A program made the position numbers and the translations under genes. DNA of 24,922 bases. Origin: Chara braunii. Lineage: Eukaryota > Streptophyta > Charophyceae > Charales > Characeae. The notes below the pieces were generated by a model. The model did not search any database, was not told the origin of the DNA, and worked only from the letters and a program-made list of their open reading frames with translations. The DNA lies in assembly GCA_003427395.1 (NCBI GenBank), contig BFEA01000481.1, forward strand, positions 852,945 through 877,866, given 5' to 3'. Of the stretch, positions 17,144-24,835 are shown one piece after another (position 1 is the first letter of the stretch; every line of letters starts with the position of its first letter).

Positions 17144-17304
17144 GATTGACTGCCAGCTTGCCCAACCTCTCTCTTTCCTCTCAGACCAGAGAAATGGGTC
17201 TGCCAGATTTCATCGCTAAATCCTAGAAAGAGTCCCTCTATTGTGATCATCCACCCGAGCCCTTCCCGTTCCACTTGTTTTTTCTTTTTGCCTAAGCAAC
17301 CGTT

Positions 17305-17325
17305 AAACCCTGAACCCTAAACCCT
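17305..17325. repeat. Short telomere-like tract
   Basis: AAACCCTGAACCCTAAACCC and the next base form three near-copies of the plant-type CCCTAAA unit inside a LINE 3' UTR. A similar tract occurs at 18770-18786. Confidence 0.6.
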
Positions 17326-17498
17326 CGTCCTTCTTAACTGCACCCCGATATAACATTCCCATTCAAGGATCGCCGTCCTCATTGCTCCGGGACTCTTTGC
17401 TTTGACCCTTTTGCTTCCCTTGTACACCTCCGTTACCAACTTGCATCCTGTTCCCCTCCGCTGTAGATCAAGAGCAGAGACCCGAAAGCAGAACTGAC

Positions 17499-18226
17499 TC
17501 AGTTAGAATCCGAATTGAGGGTTCCGCTCCCTGATACTATGCTTTGCTGTTCCAGATTTCTTCTTGAGACAGAGTTGTGCCACTCCTTCCTCCATATGGA
17601 ATCATACCTCATCTCAGCAGCCCTCCCTCCTGCCAACCATGACTTGATGAACTTGTCTCTAGCCTTCTTCCGCTGCTCTTCGTCGTCTGTCCCTTTTCTC
17701 TCTACCCAAACTCTCTCCCGTGCGCTTACAGCCTCCTCAATCGTTCTGCTGCATCTTACCTTCCATATGACTCAAGGGAGGTCTTACTGGTGAACTCAAA
17801 CCCGATCTTTTAATGTTTTCCGAGGCTACTTAGGGATGACAATCAAAGGAGAAGTTAATTTTCCTCACTTTCCTTTAGCCCTCCTCCCTTTCTGTTCCCT
17901 CCTCTCTCCATTTGAAGCAAAGCTGTACGCCTCTGGACTCTGCTACTTTCCCCTGACCCAAAGTATTCTGTTTAAATTTTTTGATTATTTCCCCCTCTTG
18001 CCCAGGGTGTTGTCTAGCTTGCTGTCTCACCCTTTTCCACTGTGCGTTTGAGATGTGATTCCACCATATTGAGGAGCAGCTCTCTAGCTTCCTCTCTATG
18101 AGTTGATGTTCCTTCCATAGTTGCCTGACATCTCCTTTTCCAAATGGTCCACAGTCCATATTGTCTCAGCAGTTGAAAGATGAGCCTCTGGTAGGGTTGC
18201 CATCCTTTGGGAACCCCGACCCCCAA
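17499..18226 (-). pseudogene. LINE ORF2 C-terminal fragment with duplicated GK motif
   Basis: The fragment begins with QLLRQYGLWTIWKRRC (near 18170), the conserved block after zf-RVT. A frame change then leads to EIIKKF, LGQGKVAESRGVQLCFKWRE (around 17890-17960). After another break a third frame gives DKFIKSWLAGGRAAEMRYDS and WRKEWHN, ending at a TGA at 17501-17499. The two last blocks resemble each other and the C-termini at 1471-1761 and 2705-2890, suggesting a repeated C-terminal motif in this ORF2 lineage. No RT domain is present. Confidence 0.65.
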
Positions 18227-18232
18227 AAGAAT

Positions 18233-18420
18233 GAGCGTCAGTCCGGTTCCTATTCCACCGGCAAGTGAAAAAATTTACATTAGTTACACACCAACACTCC
18301 TCCCTCCCCTTTATGCTTGAGAGGCCCGAGTGGATGACATTTATTACTTCCTTTGTGAAGGACGTACCACACCCCTCACCCCTGCCTAAGTTAGCCTATT
18401 TGCTAAGTCCTTCTGGGGCT
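18233..18420 (-). mobile_element. 3' UTR of the outer, interrupted subfamily A LINE (proximal piece)
   Basis: The segment matches the 3' UTR at 2455-2600: shared TCCGGTTCCTATTCC, CCGGCAAGT, the CCCGAGTGG-TGACATTTATTACTTCC equivalent, and CACCCCTGCCTAAGTTAGCC. It is cut after GGAACCGGACTGACGCTC (RNA sense), and its continuation is at 16852-16760. The 5' limit is uncertain; it may include the repeats to 18780. Confidence 0.75.
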
Positions 18421-18423
18421 AAA

Positions 18424-18763
18424 CTTAGACTGACTGATAGAAAACTTTTAACCCCTAAAGGTTACCTTACTTGGGGGTAAACTTAGACTGACTGATAGAA
18501 AACATTTAACCCCTAAAGATTACCTTACTTAGAGGCCTGCTCCTTTTTGTTCCCCTCAGCCTCTTGGCGGTCAGATTTATGCTATAAGATCTGGACTTGT
18601 ATGGTGTGCCCTTTGCTGTCCCCTTAGACTGACTGATAGAAAACTCTTAACCCCTAAAGATTACCTTACTTAGAGGCCTGCCCCTTTTTGTTCCCCTCAG
18701 CCTCTTGGCTGTCAGATTTATGCTATAAGATCTGGACTTGTATGGTGTGTCCTTTGCTGTCCC
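18424..18763. repeat. 141-bp tandem repeat (two full copies and a 58-bp partial)
   Basis: Units begin with CTTAGACTGACTGATAGAAA at 18424, 18482 and 18623. The copies at 18482-18622 and 18623-18763 differ at only a few bases. The first copy is shortened to 58 bases. The block ends just before a telomere-like tract. It is probably an expansion within or next to a LINE 3' UTR. Confidence 0.85.
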
Positions 18764-18769
18764 CTTTCT

Positions 18770-18786
18770 AAAACCCTAAACCCTAG
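18770..18786. repeat. Short telomere-like tract
   Basis: AAAACCCTAAACCCTAG contains two plant-type telomere units. It directly follows the 141-bp tandem repeat. Confidence 0.6.
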
Positions 18787-18997
18787 GAACTTGAACTTAA
18801 GTTCTACTGGCTGTCATGCTAAAACCCTACGTTTTTGTGTGTCCTATTCTCTTTTGGATCTAGTGCCGAATTTCCTGGTAATAGTGAACCTTAGTCTACT
18901 TCTTCAGTTCGCTGTGACTTCTTTAAGGTTGTTCTGTCGCTATGCGGGGTGATTGGGAGGGGAGGTCTGTGAGTTGGAGAAGGTTTTGCAGTTCTAA

Positions 18998-19324
18998 AAA
19001 GAGGGGGGTAGGTCTGTGGGCGAGAGGAGTGAATGTGAGGGTATTTGTGAGAATGACGGGACTGTGTTTCAGTTGGAGGGTGCGGGATTTGGACCTTGTT
19101 GTTTGGTCCAACAGATTTGCAACTTGGTACATGATAGTTGTCTTACTTTGATAATATCGTCGAAGATAGAGCTTGGCGATAGAGTTAAATTCTTGTCTAC
19201 ACTATCAGTCTTGGAATTCCTCAGCAAATCAGACCAAAAAACATCAATGTTCAGAAAACTGCAGAAAACTCAGAGTGAAACTTTGCTGGTCATTGCAAAG
19301 ACAATTCCATTGCTTGAAACTTGA
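18998..19324 (+). CDS. Cysteine-rich hypothetical open frame, possible exon
   Basis: The frame opens after a TAA at 18995 and ends at a TGA at 19322-19324. Its first part has regularly placed cysteines (CEGICENDG, GPCCLVQQICNLVHDSC) and the second part is amphipathic and charged (IELGDRVKFLSTLSVLEF). There is no ATG near the start, so it would have to be an exon; GGGGGGTAG/GTCTG near 19010 is one weak acceptor. I do not recognise a family. It could be an upstream exon of the gene at 20330-23404 or a chance frame. Confidence 0.25.
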   Translation, partial: KEGGRSVGERSECEGICENDGTVFQLEGAGFGPCCLVQQICNLVHDSCLTLIISSKIELGDRVKFLSTLSVLEFLSKSDQKTSMFRKLQKTQSETLLVIAKTIPLLET

Positions 19325-19934
19325 CCAGAGATGGAAGAAAGTTAGTTGAAAGACTGCCTGGTCAGGTCATCCCCATACAGATGATGAGTGGGTTATAAAT
19401 TATAATCCTGAGTGGTAAACACTGAGGTAGGATTGTGGGAGTAGGGGTGCGCCAGGGAGAAAAATAACGAGAGTGGGAGGGAGGGAGGAAGTCTCATAAT
19501 GAATGGGGACCTCTACAGACCATCTGGATAACCAAATGGCCGACTACGGAAGATGACTTTCATATGTCTAGCATCAAACCACTACGACAACCTGGACTTA
19601 AACCACCACTACCTTTCCCAGTGTTGAGAAAAGTGGGAATATAATATACTAATATAGCCTATACTGATCCTATACCGCATATTTTGGGGGCTGGGACGAA
19701 CAGCAGCCGTTGTTTCGTTTTGGTCTCTTGCCGAAAAACGTGCAGGGACCCACCCCGCAGCCAATATGAGGGAAAGGTAGTGGTGCTTAAAAAAAAAAAG
19801 AAAAAAAAAATGATGTGGCAATATTATGCTGAGTAGGCATGGACATTGATCAATTACTAACTCGAGGAGCTGCATACCCAGGACACGAAAGGAGAGAGAC
19901 AACCCAGTGGGAGGAGAGAGGTGGCAGAAATAAC
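19325..19934. other. No gene seen; possible retroposon tail
   Basis: A plus-strand A run broken by one G (about 19789-19810) follows a non-coding segment and may mark a retroposon 3' end. No target duplication was found. Minus-strand frames here contain poly-Phe from the A run. Confidence 0.35.
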
Positions 19935-20043
19935 TACCGTCTTCACCTGAATAGAACACCCAGTCATTATGGCTGCATCTAGACTGAATGTTGCTTCCAA
20001 TACGGCTGTAATGACGCGGCGTTTTATTCGGGTGAAGACGGTA
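19935..20043. ncRNA. Long imperfect foldback, miRNA-precursor-like
   Basis: Left arm 19935-19974 and right arm 20004-20043 pair over 40 positions around a 29-base loop. The outer 23 positions (TACCGTCTTCACCTGAATAG and the next three bases) are fully paired with only two G-U pairs; the inner part has a few mismatches. Size and shape fit a plant or algal miRNA precursor, and a MITE-type foldback is equally possible. No promoter or target is known. Confidence 0.45.
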
Positions 20044-20329
20044 CTGGTCTGAAGTAGCATTGTCACTCTGAAGTGCTAGACCTAAATGGTACCTTTCCAA
20101 GGGCCAAGCCATGAGGTTCAGGCCAGAGATCAGATCATTTGGGAGCAGAACAGACTGACAAGCGTTATGTAATCATTTGTGACATGCAGCAGATGCCTCG
20201 CCCCTTCCTTTCAATGTGAATGAAAAGAAGAAGCTGGCAGTCTGGGTACAAGGAAGTCTTACCTGGTCGCTAAGCTTAAGAGCTTATGCTTGCATGTGTC
20301 TTTCCTTCCTCTGCCGATGACCTTGTCAT
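20044..20329. other. No gene seen
   Basis: This is mixed-composition sequence between the foldback and the first candidate exon. No repeat, splice site pair or frame stood out. Confidence 0.3.
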
Positions 20330-20437
20330 GTCATTTGCTGTGAGGCGAAAGGAATTTTGTGCTTACGACGACACTGATTCTCTCTGGATGAGCACCATGA
20401 GACGTGAGGTCTTGACTCCCAAACAATCAATAATAGC
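20330..20437 (+). CDS. Candidate upstream coding exon
   Basis: From ATG 20330 a frame of protein-like composition reads SFAVRRKEFCAYDDTDSLWM and then STMRREVLTPKQSIIA before a stop at 20447. Splicing from GC/GTATTG (20438) to CCAG/T (20476) would join it in frame to the next exon as SIIA-QDIQLNYG. That intron would be only 38 bases, which makes the model doubtful. An acceptor at GTGAG/GCGAAAGG (20344) is an alternative left edge. Confidence 0.25.
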
Positions 20438-20465
20438 GTATTGTTGACCTTTATTTGGGTCGCAG

Positions 20466-21199
20466 GCACGGCCAGTCAAGACATACAGTTGAACTATGGT
20501 GTACCTCTGCAAACTGTGGGGGAAGAACCCTTGTCTTTGCTGAACCTGGGGCCTGAGACATTTGGGAATGATGAGAAGGCCAAGAAGGGAAGAGAATGGC
20601 CCGGGGACCAGTCTGTGCACTTTCCAGTCAATGAAAGCTCAGTGTCTCCGCAGTTTGATGAGCATGCAGAGCAACGGAATTACTCCTCTGCGAACTCTCC
20701 GGGTCGCATGCGTAATAGCGAGAAAGCACTTGTTCCATTTACCTATGAGGAATACGTTGATAAACAGAAAAGAGGACAAAATCATGATGTCAGGACTGGG
20801 GTTCATCATGGAGGAGTGCCAGCCGGCCAGTGCCAGCACTCAGAGGGACATTGTGGCAATGGATCATCTTCATCCAAAGGCACAATTTTGGAGGCGGGCA
20901 AGCTTGCTCGGCGCGGGATGCATAGGCCATTGGAACCGAGGATCACAGAGGCCGCCAAGTGGCAAAGTTCAGCTCCATTGCAATTAGCAACGCATAACCG
21001 AATCGGAAAGCCTCCGTTGAGGAAGGAGCCGGAAAGTGCTCTTTCGGTGATCGCATTGCAACAAAAGCACCAATCTGGAAAACTCTCGCAAAGTTCTCCA
21101 CAGCATGCAGCTGGACAGGAAAATAAGAAAGGTTTTGCATCCAGGGCAGTTTCATTCCAGAAGGTCGAGGAACAGGTTGTTCCTTTACCGAAAACAAAG
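20466..21199 (+). CDS. Internal exon of an unrecognised, probably extracellular or disordered protein
   Basis: An open frame of about 245 codons lies between a plausible acceptor (TTTGGGTCGCAG/GC) and a good donor (ACAAAG/GTAATT at 21200). Its composition is protein-like: Ser, Gln, Lys, Glu and Pro rich, few hydrophobics, blocks such as LLNLGPETFGNDEKAKKGRE and KALVPFTYEEYVDKQKRG, and only two cysteines (GQCQHSEGHC). It looks intrinsically disordered. The frame runs 42 bases past the donor to a stop at 21241, so a terminal exon is the alternative. It ends in phase 0, while the next recognised exon (22845) needs one carried base, so another exon or a different boundary is required between them. 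I do not recognise a family. Confidence 0.5.
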
Positions 21200-21410
21200 G
21201 TAATTTTGCCCATTACGCTTCCATATTCTGTAATGATGTAATCCTGTTCCAGAGGTCTCCAGAAACACTGTTTTGGTCCTTCATAGGTTACCTGTGTCCG
21301 GAAAATATCGTGCAAAATTGCAAATAGCAAAAAATAGTAGGCGGCCCTTCCGGGGTGAAGAGGCAGGCCACAGCGAACGATTTTTATGCATGTATCAAAC
21401 ATTCTGTATC

Positions 21411-21540
21411 AGGGACGCTGGACCCGTTTTTGAGCAGGTGCCACTCCCCACCAATAGAGAGGAGCCATCCCCCGGCATGCTAAGGGTGGGTGCTCCTATC
21501 ACCACCGGCAGCATACCCAGAGGATATGGGAAAAAAAAAT
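21411..21540 (+). mobile_element. 5'-truncated subfamily B LINE 3' end with poly(A)
   Basis: GGGACGCTGGACCCG, CAGGTGC and CTCCCCACCAATAGA match the minus-strand 3' UTR at 8231-8340 in order, and an A-rich tail follows (21531-21557). The terminal stem at 21474-21517 pairs GG-ATGCT with AGCAT-CC and GGTGG with CCACC. The sequence differs from the copy at 8247-8286 but the place and shape are similar. Confidence 0.75.
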
Positions 21541-22535
21541 AAAAATAAAAAAATCCTCAAGAGGTCCAGCCCTTTGTCCAGGCCCTGCCCTGCGTTGTGG
21601 ACAGCACTGTCTACCAGCATATTTTCTGTCTACCAGGCTCCATAGAGTAAATTAGGGCATACTCACTCTGGACTTGATTGCGGTTAGATACATTAAACAT
21701 TGTGCTAGTGCGAGTATGCCCTTAGACACCAAGCAGTCATACCACTGACAATAGGCAGGGTGTGAATGGCTCGACCCCTCTCATTTACATGGAACTCATT
21801 GGCAAACAGAACATTAAAAAGGGGTTTCGAAAGTGATTCCCTTTACCATTCTGCTACTTATAGTCGGGCCATAGTTCCAGATTGCAGTCCTAGTTGATCA
21901 GCAGCACTGACACCCCTGCCACTATCAGAATACCAGAACTACTATTTTCATTTCTGCGTCCCTTTCTCCCTCCTTCCATCGCTCCCTAGTTTAGGAGTCA
22001 TGCAGGTGTCCATATGATCATCACACACCACACTCCATCCGGACGTATTTTGACAAACCAAAAGTTGCATCCCCCCGAGCCTAAATTTTACAGTGCCATC
22101 ATGAGGAAAAAATGGTTGTGGTACCCTTCCCCACGGAACCTCAACAGGCCCTGGGAACTGTAGATTTTGGCCCGGTACTGGTAGACAAGAAAAATGAACA
22201 ATACAGGGCCCGTTGGAGTGGCGGTTTAAACTTTTAAACTCTTAAACTTTAGACTCTTTAGAGTGATTGTAGTTTTGAGTCTTTTGACAGGTTCAAGTTG
22301 ATGTTAACAATTGACTTTGATAAGTTTCATTCCTTCAGCCAATGAGACTGTGACAAATAGCTAACCCTTGTGCAACACATTCCTGTTTTGTGGTTTAAAA
22401 CTTAAATTCTCCCCACCAGAAACCACCGCTGTCTATTTGAAATCGGTTCAAGACTTCAAGTAATATTGGTGGCTTGGACTGTCGTTGGAAGCTCCTCCTT
22501 TTTCACAGAAACGAATTTTTTTAATGTGCTGAAAG

Positions 22536-22672
22536 CCTGAAACCGGGTTCAGTGTCCCTTACATCTTACCTCACTCCACCCTTCTCTCTGCCATGGCTGA
22601 GAGAACCCAAGTTAGTGGCATTGATTATGTCCTCTTCGGGAAGGATTTACCACTGCTACGCCCCTGTTTTTC
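22536..22672 (-). mobile_element. LINE 3' UTR fragment (subfamily B type)
   Basis: TGAAACCGGGTTCAGTGTCC and CTTACAT match 8326-8352. The following CATTGATTATGTCC, GGGAAGGATTTACC and CGCCCCTG correspond to the conserved block at 2546-2590 of subfamily A. It lacks a poly(A) tail. Confidence 0.6.
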
Positions 22673-22844
22673 TCATATTGTTTGCATTTCTGACTATTTA
22701 ACTTGAAGGCCCTCTTCGAATCCTCTCACCCATGCTAGGCTGTGAGATATCTTTGTGGTCTTCTGGAGTTGTAGTCGAAGGCTGGTGCCCGGTGCGGCTT
22801 TCCACCAAAGCTCCTTCTCCTGTTGAAACATTTTGTATTTGCAG

Positions 22845-23019
22845 TATTCATCCAACCTGACGCTACACAGTACCGTATTCTTGTCCTATTTTCATGCCCT
22901 ACCACTGCACTCTGTGCTACCCGAGTCGGTCCAAAACTTCACCCAAAGTTACCCGAAACTCCTGGATCGGTGTACGCTGTTGGACAGGTTATTGTGTTTA
23001 CCAGTGACAGCGAAGATTT
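22845..23019 (+). CDS. Candidate exon upstream of the TSP1 exon
   Basis: The candidate exon starts after TTTTGTATTTGCAG and ends at GATTT/GTGAGT, a consensus donor. The frame reads FIQPDATQYRILVLFSC, then TPGSVYAVGQVIVFTSDSED. The GSVYAVGQVI block resembles the start of beta-sandwich repeats found in algal and bacterial surface proteins (G-x-Y-x-V-G-x-x-I); this is an impression only. The exon begins with two bases of a split codon. With the next small exon it keeps frame into the TSP1 exon. Using CAG/GTTATT at 22988 instead would also join in frame to 23176. Confidence 0.4.
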
Positions 23020-23059
23020 GTGAGTCCTGGTGCAGACATTTTGTGCTTCTCCTTTCCAG

Positions 23060-23102
23060 CTTTTTGTGGATGTCTGAAGGCACTATTGGTGAACACAGAC
23101 TG
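23060..23102 (+). CDS. Candidate 43-bp micro-exon
   Basis: It lies between TTCTCCTTTCCAG and CTG/GTAGTA. Joined to the TT left by the previous exon it reads FFLWMSEGTIGEHRL and ends in phase 0, exactly what the TSP1 exon needs. The preceding intron would be only 40 bases, which is very short for a green-lineage gene, so the exon is uncertain. Confidence 0.3.
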
Positions 23103-23175
23103 GTAGTACTCTGGTCAGTCATGTGTATAGTGAAATTCTTTCTCTCCGTGATGTTGTTGAATTTCTTCACTTCAG

Positions 23176-23243
23176 GGTTATGCGTATTTTGCTAGTCCAT
23201 GGGAGGAATGCAATCAAACATGTGGTGGTGGGATCCGGAAGAG
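23176..23243 (+). CDS. Thrombospondin type 1 (TSP1) domain exon
   Basis: Between TTTCTTCACTTCAG and AAGAG/GTAAAC the phase-0 frame reads GYAYFASPWEECN and then QTCGGGIRKR. The W-x-x-C-x-x-T-C-G-G-G-x-x-x-R signature is the hallmark of TSP1 repeats, extracellular modules with a layered Trp-Arg core and disulfides, usually in secreted or adhesion proteins. Reading through the donor meets a stop at once (AGG-TAA), which supports splicing. The acceptor at 23339 continues the domain in frame. The rest of the gene lies upstream (20330-23102) and probably beyond the window. Confidence 0.65.
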
Positions 23244-23338
23244 GTAAACAATTGCCATTTCTTCTTTTACCTAGCCTATGCTCAGAGTAACAAACCAACC
23301 TTGTCACAGCCCCCTGATAAATTGGCTGAAGTATGCAG

Positions 23339-23404
23339 TATACACTACAGCTTTCGTGTGGCACAGAATATTCACTGTAGTGGACACAGCCAGCCAGCCA
23401 CCCG
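23339..23404 (+). CDS. Candidate continuation of the TSP1 repeat
   Basis: After GAAGTATGCAG the frame completes the split codon as Ser and reads IHYSFRVAQNIHCSGHSQPA followed by TRQTN. Length and spacing match the second half of ADAMTS-like TSP1 repeats (R-S-V-x-C, about ten residues, C-S-G, then P-A-T-x-x-x-C). The third cysteine of the standard pattern is Tyr and the final one is Asn, so the repeat is variant or decaying. The intron would be 95 bases. The frame stays open to 23696 through a C/A-rich tract that would encode a Thr/Pro/His linker; I do not know where the exon ends. Confidence 0.4.
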
Positions 23405-23735
23405 CCAAACCAACCCAGAAACCCACCTATCCACCCACCCAACCCACCAACCAAGAAACCCACTGATGCACCCATCCACGCAGCCAATGGACCAGACTTC
23501 CATGTGTCCTGACAGATCCCTCCATCCAGACCAACCCTTCCTAAGGTTTTACCCTACCAAGTTACCAACCCAACAACCAGCCAACTCAACCCACCTCACC
23601 CCAACCAACCATCCAATCAACCAGTCCAGGACCAATGAGCATCCTGACTCAATCAAACCAACCAACCACAGAACCCAACCAAACTCAACCAACTAAGCTT
23701 ACCCACCAACCCAACATCCAGGCTAAACCTAAACA
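23391..23735 (+). repeat. CCAACC/CCACCC-type low-complexity tract
   Basis: Strongly strand-asymmetric C/A-rich sequence with recurring CCAACC, CCACCC and CAGCCAGCCAGCCACC. The same composition returns at 24588-24800. It may be intronic, or code for a Thr/Pro-rich linker of the TSP1 gene. Confidence 0.65.
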
Positions 23736-24587
23736 AGCAAGTCAGTTGACAGGATTTCATGCTTTGTGTGTCCTGAGTCCCGGTCCCAGAGTCCCACCTG
23801 GGCCCAGTCCCAGTTGGCCCTGGTAGGTCGCAGGCTAGGTCCTAGGAGTCCGGTAGGTCCTAGGTTTGGAATCGTCGTCGATTCGGCAGTTAGAAGTCAG
23901 GGGCCCAGTACCCGACAAGAAAAGTCGACAGTCCCAAAGTCCAAACTTGAAGCAGCATCCTGGGAAAGGCTGGTTGCTTCTGGAACTCGCAAAGTGCAGC
24001 CGGCATGCAGCATCGACCGGTCCTGGTTCAGAGCTGACATTGATTCACTTCAGCTGCTATTTATAGTTGCTACAGTGCAGCAGCCGCGTCGCTTGTCAAT
24101 TCACGTGTTGCCAAAGCTCTACTGTAGCGCTTTTGCGACTAGGAGTTGGACAGTCGGGTTCATGAGGGAGACGAAGGGTGAAGGCGAAGTGCCATAGTTA
24201 GGGCAGACAAGGAGGACGGAGGTGGTCATAGCCGCCAGCCGTAGGAAGAAAACGAAGTATAGGTAGAGCAGGTGTATTCAGGAGGTAGAGTGATCCAAAG
24301 ATGGGGGAGCGAAAAGAGTGAGAGAGTGAGGCGAGTGATACGAGTTAGGAGAGGGTGAGGTTGAGCGCAGGAAGCAAAAAGTGAGAGAGGTTACCTATTC
24401 TTGACTTTGGTGATAGCGGCCATAAACAGGTTGTATACAATTTCGTTTTTGTAAATAAGAAAACTTTGGAGCGGTTTCATTTCATGCATGCTGATTCTGT
24501 GTGCGGTATTCAGTGTGAATCAGCGGTGAAGTTTCAGTGTGCTGTGAGTCATATTCTGGGTGTCTGCGGATCATGGTTCAATGCACA
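23736..24587 (+). other. No gene recognised; short repeats
   Basis: TCCCAG/GTCCC and TAGGTCCTAGG words recur at 23775-23868. A TATTTATAG motif is at 24058-24066. Purine-rich DNA fills 24290-24390. An eight-pair inverted repeat, GCTGATTC/GAATCAGC, is at 24490-24524. The 143-codon frame at 23766-24197 is made partly of these repeats and is not called. Confidence 0.4.
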
Positions 24588-24800
24588 ATCGAGTGCAACC
24601 AACAAAACCACCCGACCCCACCCCACTCCGCATATGCACCCAACCACCTGATCATACCAACTCGATCCTACTAACTCACCCAAGCCACAGAAACAATTCA
24701 AACCAACTCAGCAGATCCAGCCCCAGTCTGCCCAGCCAGCCCATCAAACCCATCCAGGTCACCCGAACCACCCAACCCACCCAACCGAACTGGTTCCAAC
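24588..24800 (+). repeat. Second CCAACC/CCACCC-type low-complexity tract
   Basis: C/A-rich sequence like 23391-23735, with repeated ACCCAACC and CCAACTC words, leading into the CT microsatellite. Confidence 0.65.
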
Positions 24801-24833
24801 AACTCGCCAGCCAAATCAATGCAGTTTCCAACC

Positions 24834-24835
<2 letters not shown>

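Larger units (their letters stand above)
16954..18232 (-). mobile_element. 5'-truncated subfamily A LINE inserted into another LINE's 3' UTR
   Basis: In RNA sense it begins abruptly at 18232 within the ORF2 C-terminal region, has a 3' UTR from 17498 to 16974 with both conserved stem-loops, and ends in 20 A (16973-16954). Exact 18-base duplications lie at 18233-18250 and 16853-16870. It is about 1.28 kb including the tail. Confidence 0.85.
21200..22844 (+). other. Putative intron containing LINE debris
   Basis: It starts with GTAATT and ends with TTTTGTATTTGCAG. It contains a poly(A)-tailed subfamily B LINE 3' end (21411-21540, plus) and an opposite-strand LINE 3' UTR fragment (22536-22672). 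A T/A-rich segment with repeated TTTAAACT-like words lies at 22226-22262. At least one further small exon may be hidden here, because the flanking exon phases do not match. Confidence 0.4.

Noticed and set aside
16871-18250. Template switching within a single reverse-transcription event as the source of the LINE-U6 chain
   Set aside because: The exact 18-base duplications on both sides and the middle near-copy are better explained by two successive insertions at one site.
18424-18763. CRISPR-like array
   Set aside because: There are only two and a half long units with no unique spacers, in a eukaryotic context.
19609-20112. 167-codon minus-strand open frame
   Set aside because: It runs through an A-rich tract (poly-Phe) and one arm of the foldback, with no motif.
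23286-23466. Alternative TSP1 continuation from acceptor CTCAG/A at 23285
   Set aside because: The 42-base intron and the resulting sequence fit the TSP1 pattern worse than the exon starting at 23339.
23766-24197. 143-codon plus-strand open frame
   Set aside because: The first third is built of TCCCAG/GTCC repeats and no domain is visible.
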